Numbered from the stretch's first letter, positions 26,933 through 35,502 are shown. The stretch is 64,000 bases of DNA from Thiomicrorhabdus sp. Milos-T2 (GCF_000702325.1 NZ_KL370891.1:1324917-1388916), one strand, 5' to 3'. The notes: a model not told the origin generated them from the sequence alone. Translations and numbers: made by a program.

Positions 26933-28495
26933 TTATCCGATAGCCTTAGCTGCTGCACGGTTAATTAAATCTTGAGCTTCTTGCTCTTGTTTTACTTTTT
27001 TGGCTGCCGCATCACGCTTAACATCACCACCCCAAGATTCATTACGCATCACTAAACAAAACTTAAGAACAGATTCATCTAAATCTTTGAACGGATTAGG
27101 TATTCTAACCAACCAACCCGAGCCTTTTGCACAATCAACCACTTCATCATGATGTGTTTGCATATGGTCTAAAACCATAGAAACATTGCCTGCGGGGCTC
27201 ATAATTTCAATAGAATCACCGACACAGAATTTGTTTTTAACATCAACTTCTAAGAAGGATTTACCATCACGTTCAATCACTCCAGTTACTTCCCCTACAA
27301 AACGTTGACGTTCTGATTTAGACACGCCATATTCGTAGTTTTGATATTCTGAATGCACATGGCGACGCAAGAAACCTTCGGTGTAACCTCGGCTAGCCAA
27401 ACTCTCTAAATCTGTGAGTAAAGTTTGATCGAACTCTTTACCTTCTAGGGCATCATCAATCGCTTTACGGTAAACCTGTGCAGTACGTGCCACGTAATAA
27501 TGTGACTTAGTACGCCCTTCGATTTTAAGAGAGTGGACGCCCATATCAACCAATTCGGGAATCAGTTCAACCGCACGTAAATCTTTAGAGTTCATGATAT
27601 AAGTACCATGTTCATCTTCAAACGCTGGCATTAATTCACCTGGTCGGCCTTCTTCTTCAAGCAACATGGCGACTTCAGTAGTTTCACCCAAGCCCAATGT
27701 TGGTTCTGGCGTAGCGGTTGGTTCAGAAGTAGCTGCTTGTTCTGGCGAATAATTAGTAACTTCAGGGGCGGCACGTTCAGTACTGCCGGTTAAATCAGTG
27801 ATATTTTCAACTTCAATACGTGGAGTTCCAACAACATCGCCAGTTTCATCTTCTTTGGCTTCATAGGTGTTGTAGTTCCAACGACATGCATTGGTACAAG
27901 TTCCCTGGTTAGCATCACGTTTATTAATATAACCAGACAATAAACAACGACCTGAGTAGGCAATACATAAAGCACCGTGAACAAACACTTCAAGTTCCAT
28001 CTCAGGCACTTTTTCGCGAATTTCACGAATCTCTGCCATAGAAAGCTCACGAGATAACACCACACGACGTACCCCGTTTTGATACCAAAACTTAACCGTA
28101 GCCCAGTTCACTGCATTTGATTGAACCGATAAATGAATCTCTTGTTCTGGAAATTTCTCATGCACCATCGCAATTAAACCAGGGTCAGACATAATTAAAG
28201 CGTCTGGCTTCATAGCAATAACTGGCTCAATATCTTTCATGTAGGTATTTACTTTTGAGTTATGTGCAGCGATGTTACTAACCACATAAAACTTCTTACC
28301 TAATTCATGGGCACGAGCAATACCCTTGGCTAGATTTTCTTCATCAAACTCATTATTTCTTACACGTAAGCTATAGCGTGGTTGACCTGCGTAAACGGCA
28401 TCTGCTCCATAAGCAAAGGCGTATTCCATGTTTTTAGTTGTACCTGCTGGTGATAACAGCTCTGATACAACTCGTATTTGATTTTCTGCTTCCAA
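26933..28495 (-). CDS. trhP: tRNA 5-hydroxyuridine-forming U32 protein, TrhP/YegQ type
   Basis: A 520-residue U32-family protein. Its E. coli relative is needed for hydroxylation of U34 in tRNA using prephenate-dependent chemistry and an Fe-S centre. It begins with ELLSPAGTTKNMEYAFAYGA and has the family signature VFVHGALCIAYSGRC (cysteines 177, 184) plus Cys200 and Cys204 (QGTCTNACRW), the likely cluster ligands. Unusually, about 70 residues of Pro/Glu/Thr-rich sequence (about 214-285) interrupt the normal frame between RWNYNTYEAKE and HGTYIMNSKDL, which explains the excess over the usual ~450 residues. A ferredoxin gene follows after 4 bp. Confidence 0.9.
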   Translation of the reverse strand: MEAENQIRVVSELLSPAGTTKNMEYAFAYGADAVYAGQPRYSLRVRNNEFDEENLAKGIARAHELGKKFYVVSNIAAHNSKVNTYMKDIEPVIAMKPDALIMSDPGLIAMVHEKFPEQEIHLSVQSNAVNWATVKFWYQNGVRRVVLSRELSMAEIREIREKVPEMELEVFVHGALCIAYSGRCLLSGYINKRDANQGTCTNACRWNYNTYEAKEDETGDVVGTPRIEVENITDLTGSTERAAPEVTNYSPEQAATSEPTATPEPTLGLGETTEVAMLLEEEGRPGELMPAFEDEHGTYIMNSKDLRAVELIPELVDMGVHSLKIEGRTKSHYYVARTAQVYRKAIDDALEGKEFDQTLLTDLESLASRGYTEGFLRRHVHSEYQNYEYGVSKSERQRFVGEVTGVIERDGKSFLEVDVKNKFCVGDSIEIMSPAGNVSMVLDHMQTHHDEVVDCAKGSGWLVRIPNPFKDLDESVLKFCLVMRNESWGGDVKRDAAAKKVKQEQEAQDLINRAAAKAIG

Positions 28496-28582
28496 GGCAA
28501 ATCTCCAAAGTAATGAGTTGATGAATGAAAAATGGGTAATTCAATAAGACAATTATTTTCTAAATTAATTGAAGGCGGTATT

Positions 28583-29089
28583 TTAAACTAAATGAGATAA
28601 TTTTTCTTGCCAAAACAACTGTTTATCTTTAGGTTTTATGACAGCATTGGCTGGACTGGTGGAGGGTAAGACAATATATTGAATATCAGTAGGCAAATTT
28701 TGCTTTTTTAATACATGCTGTTTAAACAGTTGTTGTGCTTTTTGACCATTAAAGACCACGGTTTTGATATTTGAAAAATCCGCAAATAAGCCATTAAAGT
28801 CATTAGCAACGGGTTGCTTAATAGCACTATCTAAACTACCAGGCCTGTCACAACTTGATAAAACATCCCAAAGTACCAGGCCTGTTGATTTGATTAATTG
28901 TATTTTATCTTCTTGTGATTGAATGCTGTGATGAGTCAATTTTTGCATAATTGGCCAAAACGCATTTCTAGGATGTGCGTAATAAAAAGATTGCTTTAAT
29001 GATTCAACACTCGGCATAGTACCCAAAATCATCCAATGTGGATTTTCTGATGCTATATATGAAAAGCTTTCACAGTGGTCTTGGTTCAT
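28583..29089 (-). CDS. Uracil-DNA-glycosylase-fold protein, DNA-deoxyinosine glycosylase type
   Basis: A 168-residue member of the UDG superfamily. ILGTMPSVESLKQ is the active-site motif 1 in the form found in hypoxanthine/deoxyinosine glycosylases. It is followed by YYAHPRNAFWPIM, VLWDVLSSCDR, and the C-terminal VLPSTSPANAV loop that enters the DNA minor groove. It removes deaminated bases in base-excision repair. Two near-copies of the iterated palindrome (28839 and 28876) lie 37 bp apart inside the gene, one read as DRPGS. Confidence 0.88.
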   Translation of the reverse strand: MNQDHCESFSYIASENPHWMILGTMPSVESLKQSFYYAHPRNAFWPIMQKLTHHSIQSQEDKIQLIKSTGLVLWDVLSSCDRPGSLDSAIKQPVANDFNGLFADFSNIKTVVFNGQKAQQLFKQHVLKKQNLPTDIQYIVLPSTSPANAVIKPKDKQLFWQEKLSHLV

Positions 29090-29112
29090 AAGTATTTCTT
29101 AAAAATTAATTT

Positions 29113-29250
29113 TTACCACGAAGACACGAAGGCACGAAGGCACGAAGTTTTTAAAGGTAGGTTAAGTAATAAAGACTTAGAGGCCTTAACAAACATCTCT
29201 TTTTACATTTCCTCTTCAACCTTCCTGTCTTCGTGACTTCGTGATTAAAT
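29113..29250. repeat. Inverted CCACGAAGACACGAAG repeat
   Basis: CCACGAAGACACGAAGGCAC and onward at 29115-29148 faces an inverted version at 29226-29248 (CTTCGTGACTTCGTGATTAA). It has the same sequence core as the composite repeat at 33.5-34.1 kb and lies between rimO and the glycosylase gene. It could form a hairpin with a ~75-nt loop. Confidence 0.8.
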
Positions 29251-29275
29251 CTCAAAAAAATCTAGAAACAAAATT

Positions 29276-30649
29276 TTAACCCAATTCAATATAAGAACTA
29301 TCTTGTTTTACAAACTCATCTACTGGCTTTGCCCACAAATCATATTCATCCGCACCAATAATTTCTACCGTGACCAACTCTCCAGGTTGTAAGTGAAAAG
29401 CATCATCAATAAAGACCATTCCATCAATTTCTGGCGCATCGGCCATAGAACGAGCTACCGCGCCTTTATCATCAATTTCATCAACCAATACTTTCATGAC
29501 CTTACCCACTTTAGCTTGCATTTTGTCAGCACTGATTCGTTGCTGTAATTGCATAAAACGGTCATAACGCTCTTGTTTGATTTCATCAGGCACTTGCTCT
29601 GCAATATCATTTGCCACAGCACCCGTCACTGGTGAATACTGAAAACAGCCCACTCTATCTAACTGAGCTTCTTCTAAAAAGTCTAAAAGATCTTGAAACT
29701 CTTCTTCTGTTTCGCCAGGGAACCCCACAATAAAGGTCGAACGAATGGTTAAATCCGGTACTGATTCACGCCATTTTTTAATACGTTCCAGTGTTTTATC
29801 TATATTACCTGGGCGTTTCATGGCTTTTAAAACACGAGGATTTGCATGCTGCAATGGCATATCTAAATAAGGCAAAATTTTACCTTCTGCCATTAGAGGA
29901 ATCACCTCTTCCACATTAGGGTAAGGGTAAACATAATGTAAACGAATCCAAAACTCATCAACACCGCCCATTTCACCTAATGCTTCTGATAAGCCCACCA
30001 TCGAAGTTTTAGTTGGTCGCCCTTCTGCAAATTCTGTTTTGTATTTTACATCTACACCATAAGCGGCAGTATCTTGAGAAACGACTAATAACTCTTTAAC
30101 GCCTGCTTCTTTTAAACGTTGGGCTTCATTAATCACATCAGCCACTGGACGACTCACTAAATCACCACGCATTGACGGAATAATACAAAACGTACAGCGG
30201 TGATTACAGCCTTCTGATATTTTTAAATACGCAAAATGTTTTGGGGTTAATTTAATACCTTGAGGCGGTACTAAATCTACAAAAGGATTATGTTTGGGTG
30301 GCTCAATAACTTCATGAACGGCCGTTAAAACTTCTTCATAAGCCGCAGGACCCGATACAGCTTGCACTTTAGGGTGAACATCGGTAATTTCTTCTGCTCT
30401 AGCCCCTAAACAACCAGTAACAATCACCTTACCGTTCTCTTCTAATGCTTCACCAATAGTGTCTAAAGACTCTTGTACGGCACTATCAATAAAACCACAG
30501 GTATTCACAATCACCGTGTCAGCATCTTCATAGCTATTAGTTAGCTGATAACCTTCCGTTCTTAACTGCGTTAAAATACGCTCACTATCCACCGTTGCTT
30601 TTGGACAACCTAAACTAATAACACCAACCGTTGGTTGTGACTTAGACAT
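29276..30649 (-). CDS. rimO: Ribosomal protein S12 methylthiotransferase
   Basis: Radical-SAM/two-cluster enzyme that methylthiolates Asp of ribosomal protein S12. It has 457 residues. The N-terminal MTTase domain starts [18 protein letters not shown] with cysteines at this site, [13 protein letters not shown] and [11 protein letters not shown]. The radical SAM motif is [17 protein letters not shown] (CxxxCxxC). The C-terminal TRAM domain is RNA- or protein-binding. The sequence SMRGDLVSR and the [13 protein letters not shown] start mark RimO rather than MiaB. It is a single-gene unit. Confidence 0.96.
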   Translation of the reverse strand: MSKSQPTVGVISLGCPKATVDSERILTQLRTEGYQLTNSYEDADTVIVNTCGFIDSAVQESLDTIGEALEENGKVIVTGCLGARAEEITDVHPKVQAVSGPAAYEEVLTAVHEVIEPPKHNPFVDLVPPQGIKLTPKHFAYLKISEGCNHRCTFCIIPSMRGDLVSRPVADVINEAQRLKEAGVKELLVVSQDTAAYGVDVKYKTEFAEGRPTKTSMVGLSEALGEMGGVDEFWIRLHYVYPYPNVEEVIPLMAEGKILPYLDMPLQHANPRVLKAMKRPGNIDKTLERIKKWRESVPDLTIRSTFIVGFPGETEEEFQDLLDFLEEAQLDRVGCFQYSPVTGAVANDIAEQVPDEIKQERYDRFMQLQQRISADKMQAKVGKVMKVLVDEIDDKGAVARSMADAPEIDGMVFIDDAFHLQPGELVTVEIIGADEYDLWAKPVDEFVKQDSSYIELG

Positions 30650-30768
30650 AACACCATTCTCTTAATATTTTGAATGGGCGTATTTTAACTGATTACGAGC
30701 AACAGACCAAAAATACATTTTTTGGAAGCTATCAGACCTTGTTTAGAGAGCTTAGTTAGAGAGCTTAA

Positions 30769-31026
30769 TTAGAAACCTTTTACAGACTCTAAAACCTTCT
30801 TGTTTTGAATTGAAATATTAACCCTCTTTTCATCCATAAAAGGCATACTGCAACTGTCTCTCATATCACACAAATGACAATTTTTTGGTGAACAAGACGC
30901 CAAACACATATTCTTAATGACATCTCTACTTTCCGAATTTAAGCATTTTATTTCGTTAGGGTGAAGCACACCTAAAATCAACAACTTTTTTATGACTTCA
31001 TCCGATATTTGCAACTGTAACTCCAT
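30769..31026 (-). CDS. Small cysteine-rich protein, unknown function
   Basis: An 85-residue protein starting MELQLQISDEVIKKL. Five cysteines cluster in MCLASCSPKNCHLCDMRDSC, spaced like a metal- or Fe-S-binding knuckle; the C-terminal tail is hydrophilic. I do not recognise the family. The ATG at 31026 has a strong GGAGG 5 nt upstream and is preferred over a GTG at 31038. A 13-bp tandem repeat lies just upstream. Confidence 0.6.
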   Translation of the reverse strand: MELQLQISDEVIKKLLILGVLHPNEIKCLNSESRDVIKNMCLASCSPKNCHLCDMRDSCSMPFMDEKRVNISIQNKKVLESVKGF

Positions 31027-31034
31027 CACATCCT

Positions 31035-31086
31035 CCACCTATTAAATCCACCTATTAAATCCACCTATTAAATCCACACATTAAAT
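31035..31086. repeat. 13-bp tandem repeat upstream of a small gene
   Basis: Three exact units of CCACCTATTAAAT and a fourth variant (CCACACATTAAAT) lie directly upstream of the cysteine-rich protein's ribosome-binding site. Copy number changes would alter promoter-to-start spacing. Confidence 0.85.
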
Positions 31087-31253
31087 TTAACTATTTAAAA
31101 CCTAAAAAACATCTTAACATCTCTAAAACCAATTATAAATACAAATCATTATTATTTAGATTGATATTTATATTTTCTCATGAATAATAGACAAAAAATC
31201 AATTGAGACCTTTTCAGATAATTAAACAGGTAAATAATATGGCAAAGTGACTA

Positions 31254-31502
31254 ATGAAGAATTTCTTAACCCCTCTATTTATCATAACCTTGGGTTACAG
31301 TATTAATGGTTCGGCTAATGCCAATACTTCATTGCCTTTTAATACTGAAGCTAGCATAAACTTAGTACATCAACAGAGTTCTGAAAGTCAAATTGAACCT
31401 GAAACGACCTTGTCTTTTGATATTAAACTAGAATATGAACTTTCCAAAAAAGACTTCATTGTCTTTCATATAGAAGGTTCCAACACTCCTAAAAAGAATT
31501 GA
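31254..31502 (+). CDS. Small exported protein, possibly a truncated beta-barrel protein
   Basis: An 82-residue frame with a signal peptide (MKNFLTPLFIITLGYSINGS, cleaved near ANA) and a short mature part ending KLEYELSKKDFIVFHIEG, then a few residues. The alternating pattern resembles the first strand of outer-membrane porins, so this could be the remnant of a larger gene cut by an early stop, but I see no continuing homologous frame. The ribosome-binding site is weak (AAAGTGACT). A strong terminator follows at 31580. Confidence 0.45.
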   Translation: MKNFLTPLFIITLGYSINGSANANTSLPFNTEASINLVHQQSSESQIEPETTLSFDIKLEYELSKKDFIVFHIEGSNTPKKN

Positions 31503-31579
31503 TACCACGCTCATTAATAAAGAGCCCAAGGAACTCTATAATTTAAGCTTGCGACTTTTCTACCAATTTTAAAGGGCAT

Positions 31580-31616
31580 AAAAAAAGGAGTTACCAGGCC
31601 TGATAACTCCTTTTTA
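31580..31616 (+). terminator. Rho-independent terminator with palindrome in the loop
   Basis: The stem AAAAAGGAGTTA/TAACTCCTTTTT with a T-run encloses a near-copy of the iterated palindrome (CCAGGCCTG, 31594-31602). It marks the end of the transcript of the small exported protein. Confidence 0.88.
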
Positions 31617-31642
31617 AATAAAACTTAAACACTATTTAAGTT

Positions 31643-31826
31643 GAGACCTTTGCACGAGATAGGTGCGAAAGAAAAATGAGGTAAAATTTGCCTGATTGCG
31701 GCGGAAAACGCAGGGAATAGCTAGCTATTCGCAAGTTGTCGCCCAACGGAAGTACCCTTGGGGTGCAACAAAAAGCGGGTGAATTTTAACCATTTTTACT
31801 CGTACATACTCTTGTGCAAAGGTCTC
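31643..31826 (-). mobile_element. MITE-like element B, copy 3 (184 bp)
   Basis: GAGACCTTTGCA at both ends, flanked by a perfect 5-bp AAGTT direct repeat (31638-31642 and 31827-31831), the clearest target-site duplication with copy 4. It lacks the internal block found in copies 1 and 2. It is inserted 6 bp from the hemJ stop codon. With the preceding terminator it accounts for the 31503-31832 gap. Confidence 0.9.
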
Positions 31827-31832
31827 AAGTTA

Positions 31833-32255
31833 TTAGAAAGGCTTAACAACCACTAAAATAAGAATGATAGTGACTAACAGTAATGGAATCTCATTTGCCC
31901 AACGATAATAAATACCACCGTGATCCAAATGCCCTTCTTGCATCTCTTTCATGCGTTTTTTAGCCCATAGATGATAAGCCAACATTAAGAGTACAAAAAC
32001 AATTTTCGCGTGTAACCAACCCATCCCCTCTGCAATAGGAAAATACGCCAACCACAACCAAACACCGGTTCCAATTGCTAACATCATCATAATCGTCATA
32101 AAGCCGTATAGCTTTTTAGCCATTATTGCTAAACGATCCACATCTTGACCAGCTTCTTTGCCTTCAACGAAATGTACAAAAATTCTGGGAAGATAAAAAA
32201 TACCCGCCATCCAAGACATCACAAATAAAATATGAAAAGTTTTAAGCCATAACAT
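31833..32255 (-). CDS. hemJ: Protoporphyrinogen IX oxidase, HemJ type
   Basis: A 140-residue inner-membrane protein with four helices. LKTFHILFVMSWMAGIFYLP followed by RIFVHFVEG is the conserved HemJ N-terminus, including the haem-ligand His8. GWLHAKIVFVLLMLAYHLWA contains the essential His/Lys pair. It oxidises protoporphyrinogen to protoporphyrin IX in haem synthesis. It is a stand-alone gene, divergent from the FKBP pair by 71 bp. Confidence 0.9.
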   Translation of the reverse strand: MLWLKTFHILFVMSWMAGIFYLPRIFVHFVEGKEAGQDVDRLAIMAKKLYGFMTIMMMLAIGTGVWLWLAYFPIAEGMGWLHAKIVFVLLMLAYHLWAKKRMKEMQEGHLDHGGIYYRWANEIPLLLVTIILILVVVKPF

Positions 32256-32326
32256 TGTATTTCTCCAAGGGTTAATTTATTTTTAGTATCATACCTGTTT
32301 TATAAAAAACTAATAGATGAATCGCC

Positions 32327-32812
32327 ATGAAAATCGAAAACGATAAAGTTGTTCAAATTAAATACACCCTTACTGATGCGCAAGGCAACCTATTGGATGC
32401 TTCAGGTGACGAACCTCTTGCATACCTGCATGGAAATCATAATTTAATTCCAGGACTAGAAGCGGAATTAAGTAATAAACAAGCTGGCGATAAATTTGTC
32501 GTTACCATTCCTGCAGAAGAAGCTTATGGCGAAAAACAAAACCATTTAATTCAAGATGGTGTACCTAAAGAGATGTTTCAAGGCGTTGATAATATTGAAG
32601 TAGGCATGCGTTTTGAAGCACAATCTGAACAAGGTTTTCATTCGGTCGTGATTACTGAAATCAACGATGAAACCGTGACTGTTGATGGTAACCACGAAAT
32701 GGCGGGCATGGATTTAACATTTGATATTGAAGTTATTGATGTTCGTGATGCCACTGAAGAAGAGATTTCTCATGGCCACGCACACGGCACTGGTGGACAT
32801 CACCACGATTAA
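32327..32812 (+). CDS. SlyD-like FKBP-type peptidyl-prolyl isomerase (first paralog)
   Basis: A 161-residue FKBP with the SlyD layout: KVVQIKYTLTDAQGNLLDAS, the catalytic-loop sequence PLAYLHGNHNLIPGLEAEL (Tyr and Leu of the active site), and an IF (chaperone) domain inserted around 70-130 (PKEMFQGVDNIEVGMRF). The tail HGHAHGTGGHHHD is His-rich and suited to nickel or zinc binding, though shorter than E. coli SlyD's. Cytoplasmic folding helper; SlyD also feeds nickel to hydrogenases. A second paralog lies 123 bp downstream. Confidence 0.95.
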   Translation: MKIENDKVVQIKYTLTDAQGNLLDASGDEPLAYLHGNHNLIPGLEAELSNKQAGDKFVVTIPAEEAYGEKQNHLIQDGVPKEMFQGVDNIEVGMRFEAQSEQGFHSVVITEINDETVTVDGNHEMAGMDLTFDIEVIDVRDATEEEISHGHAHGTGGHHHD

Positions 32813-32935
32813 TTTTCAGCAAAAAGTGCAGAAACAAAACTGAAACGTTATGATAGTTGTCAGTTAAAACCTCAGTTGTTAACATTAAACGGTTAATTTC
32901 AAAAATACTTAATAGATTTACCAGGACACAGATAG

Positions 32936-33415
32936 ATGAATATTGAACAAGATAAAGTCGCCTTAATCGAATACACCTTAACCAACGAACATGGTGAGCA
33001 AATGGATGCTTCTAACGGCAATCCTTTAGCTTATTTACATGGACACAATAATTTAATTCCTGGTTTAGAAGCCGAGTTAGCGGGTAAAAAAGTCGGTGAT
33101 AAATTTAAGACAACTATCCCTGCTGAGCAAGCTTACGGTGAACGTGTTGATGAATTAGTACAAACCGTTCCAAGTTCAATGTTTCAAGGCGTTGAAGAAT
33201 TAGAAATTGGTATGCGTTTTGAAGCGCAATCTGAACAAGGAATGCACTCAGTAGAAATTACTCATATTGAAGATGATCAGGTAACGGTAGACGGTAACCA
33301 CCCACTAGCCGGTCAAGCGCTAACATTTGATGTTGAAGTGGTGGGTTTACGTGAATCAACGCCTGAAGAGATAGAGCACGGTCATGCTCACGGTGACGGT
33401 GGTCATGAGCACTAA
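32936..33415 (+). CDS. SlyD-like FKBP-type peptidyl-prolyl isomerase (second paralog)
   Basis: A 159-residue protein with the same layout as its upstream neighbour and highly similar motifs: PLAYLHGHNNLIPGLEAELA, PSSMFQGVEELEIGMRF, and the His-rich end HGHAHGDGGHEH. Residue identity looks well above half, so this is a tandem duplication. The two share a direction, and a strong terminator follows the second gene, so they may be co-transcribed. Separate roles are not evident. Confidence 0.95.
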   Translation: MNIEQDKVALIEYTLTNEHGEQMDASNGNPLAYLHGHNNLIPGLEAELAGKKVGDKFKTTIPAEQAYGERVDELVQTVPSSMFQGVEELEIGMRFEAQSEQGMHSVEITHIEDDQVTVDGNHPLAGQALTFDVEVVGLRESTPEEIEHGHAHGDGGHEH

Positions 33416-33437
33416 TTTAAATTAAAAATTAGAGCCT

Positions 33438-33468
33438 AAAAAAGCCCCATTTTAACTGGGGCTTTTTT
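33438..33468 (+). terminator. Rho-independent terminator after the FKBP pair
   Basis: An 11-bp stem AAAAAAGCCCC/GGGGCTTTTTT with a T-run, 23 bp after the stop of the second FKBP gene. Confidence 0.92.
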
Positions 33469-33485
33469 ATGTCTAAACATTTTGA

Positions 33486-34080
33486 GTATCCATATTTTGT
33501 GATTGATTATCCAGTATTGTAAAAATTAACCACGAAGACACAGAGGCACGAAGATAAAAAATAAATAAAAGTGATTAGAAAACCATAGCCTAACGATCTT
33601 AAGTTATTTCTATAAACTCTGTATTTGTAAACTTTAAAAGCGATTAATTTATTACTTTTAGTTTAGTTATTCGTTAAATTTAAGGGGGTATCCGTATTTT
33701 GTGATTGATTATCCCGTTTTGTAAAAATTAACCACGAAGACACAGAGGCACGAAGATAAAAAAATAAATAAAAGCGATTTAAAAATCATACCCTTACGAT
33801 CTTAAGTCATGCCTATAAGCTATGCAGATCTGCATTTCTATAGTTTAAAAGCGATTATTTTATTAAATTTAGTTTGGTTATTGGTTAAATTTAAGTTGGT
33901 ATTAGACATTAGAAATCTTCGTGCTTTCGTGTCTTCGTGGTTAAAAGATTTGTTTAATCAATCACAAAATACATATACCCAATTTAAGTTGGTATTAGAC
34001 ATTAGAAATCTTCGTACTTTCGTGTCTTCGTGGTTAAAAGATTTATTTAATCAATCATAAAATACATATACCCAATATTT
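33486..34080. repeat. Composite repeat built on CCACGAAGACAC blocks
   Basis: Two direct units of about 202 bp (from 33486 and 33688) each start GTATCC-ATTTTGTGATTGATTAT-like sequence and contain CCACGAAGACACAGAGGCAC and onward. Two direct units of 93 bp (33898-33990 and from 33991) follow, whose sequence is an inverted, shortened version of the same motif (TTCGTGTCTTCGTGGTTAA). The region is A/T-rich and holds no convincing gene. It fills the gap 33416-34224 with the terminator before it. Confidence 0.88.
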
Positions 34081-34224
34081 TAAAAATGGTTTAGTAAGGT
34101 TTTACAGATTCTTTATCAACAAATATTAAATACCTTAATTTTAAATATTCTGCAAGCCGAGTAAAATTACCCCTTATGTTTAAATAATGCATGTTTAAAT
34201 AATGCAAAAAGTGGAATATTGATT

Positions 34225-35322
34225 ATGGATAATCAAACAAAAATCAAAATAGGCAATATTAATGAACCCTATCTTGGCAAAACCCTAAATGATTTAGATG
34301 CTCTCGCTTTTTCTGAGAACCAAATTAAGGTAACACTTCCTTACCCTGCTAAAGGAAATGAAAAGGCTCTGCGTGCAGAAATCGAAAAAGAACTGAATGA
34401 TGCTGCTCGCCCTGAAATCCTATTTAATTACCAAATAACACCTTATACCCGTGTTTCTAAAGAACAACCAGGCCTGGTAAATATTAAAAATATCATTGCA
34501 ATTTCTTCTGCAAAAGGCGGTGTTGGTAAGTCTACCGTAACGGCCAACTTAGCTTTAGCCTTGCAAGCTGAAGGGGCTAAAGTGGGGATTTTAGATGCCG
34601 ACTTATACGGCCCAAGCCAAGCGAAAATGTTTGGAATTGATGAACTACGTCCAGAGATTAACGGCGATAAAATCAAACCCATTCAAGCACATGGTATCGA
34701 AATCGCCACCATTGCCAATCATATTACCCGAGAAGACACCCCGCTTATCTGGCGTGGCGCGCAATTAGATTCCGCTTTAAAAACCTTACTCTTTAGTACG
34801 CAATGGCCAGAATTAGATTACCTAGTGATTGATATGCCGCCAGGAACGGGGGATGTGCAATTAACGATTTCTCAGCAAATTCCTGTGTCAGGTGCGGTTG
34901 TGGTGTCTACCCCGCAAGAAATTGCGTTATTAGATGCTAAAAAAGGTCTCAAAATGTTTCACCAAGTCGAAGTCCCGGTTTTGGGCGTGATTGAAAATAT
35001 GAATATGTTTATCTGCCCTAAATGCGGCCATGAAGAGCATATTTTTGGTCACGACGGTGCACAACTCATGTCATTGCAATACATGGTTAATTTTTTAGGG
35101 TCTTTGCCATTAGATAAACGTATTCAAGAAGAAACCGATGGCGGCAAACCTACCGTAGCCGCTGAGCCAGAGTCTAAGGTCGCTTTAAGCTTTAGAGAAA
35201 TTGCACGTAAAGTCGCATCCGCATTGTACATTCAAGACAGCCAAGCCCCTTTGGTACCGCAAACAGAAGAACAACTCAAGTCAGGAACGCAAAACCCACA
35301 AACCATCAAATGGAATATATAA
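34225..35322 (+). CDS. apbC: Iron-sulfur cluster carrier protein ApbC (Mrp/Nbp35 family)
   Basis: Cytoplasmic P-loop ATPase that binds and transfers [4Fe-4S] clusters. It has about 365 residues. An N-terminal MIP18-like half with VTLPYPAKG is followed by the deviant Walker A SSAKGGVGKSTVTANLALAL, the DADLYGPSQ switch, and the cluster-binding CPKCGHEEHIFG. The ATG at 34225 is preferred to a TTG 6 bp before. A CCAGGCCTGG site at 34468 is read as EQPGLVN. MITE copy 4 begins one base past the stop codon. Confidence 0.95.
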   Translation: MDNQTKIKIGNINEPYLGKTLNDLDALAFSENQIKVTLPYPAKGNEKALRAEIEKELNDAARPEILFNYQITPYTRVSKEQPGLVNIKNIIAISSAKGGVGKSTVTANLALALQAEGAKVGILDADLYGPSQAKMFGIDELRPEINGDKIKPIQAHGIEIATIANHITREDTPLIWRGAQLDSALKTLLFSTQWPELDYLVIDMPPGTGDVQLTISQQIPVSGAVVVSTPQEIALLDAKKGLKMFHQVEVPVLGVIENMNMFICPKCGHEEHIFGHDGAQLMSLQYMVNFLGSLPLDKRIQEETDGGKPTVAAEPESKVALSFREIARKVASALYIQDSQAPLVPQTEEQLKSGTQNPQTIKWNI

Positions 35323-35323
35323 A

Positions 35324-35502
35324 GAGACCTTTGCACGAAAGTATGCGCGAGTAAAAATGGTTCTAGGTACCCCTTGAGGGTAAAAATTCACCTGATTTTT
35401 GTTGAAAAACTTGCGAATAGCTAGCTATTCCCTGCGTTTTCCGCCGCAATCAGGCAAATTTTAACTCATTTTTCTTTCGCACCTATCTCGTGCAAAGGTC
35501 TC
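35324..35502 (+). mobile_element. MITE-like element B, copy 4 (179 bp)
   Basis: GAGACCTTTGCA at both ends with a perfect 5-bp ATAAA duplication (35319-35323 and 35503-35507). The left copy of the duplication contains the apbC TAA stop codon. It is the shortest copy, with the same orientation as copy 1; it lacks the internal CCAAGGG-containing block. Confidence 0.9.

Noticed and set aside
33809-34060. An 83-codon frame over the composite repeat, with a tandem duplication in its translation
   Set aside because: It follows from the 93-bp DNA repeat and has no ribosome-binding site or recognisable protein features.
33486-34080. CRISPR array
   Set aside because: Repeat units are long (202 and 93 bp), few, and not separated by unique equal-length spacers; no cas gene is present.
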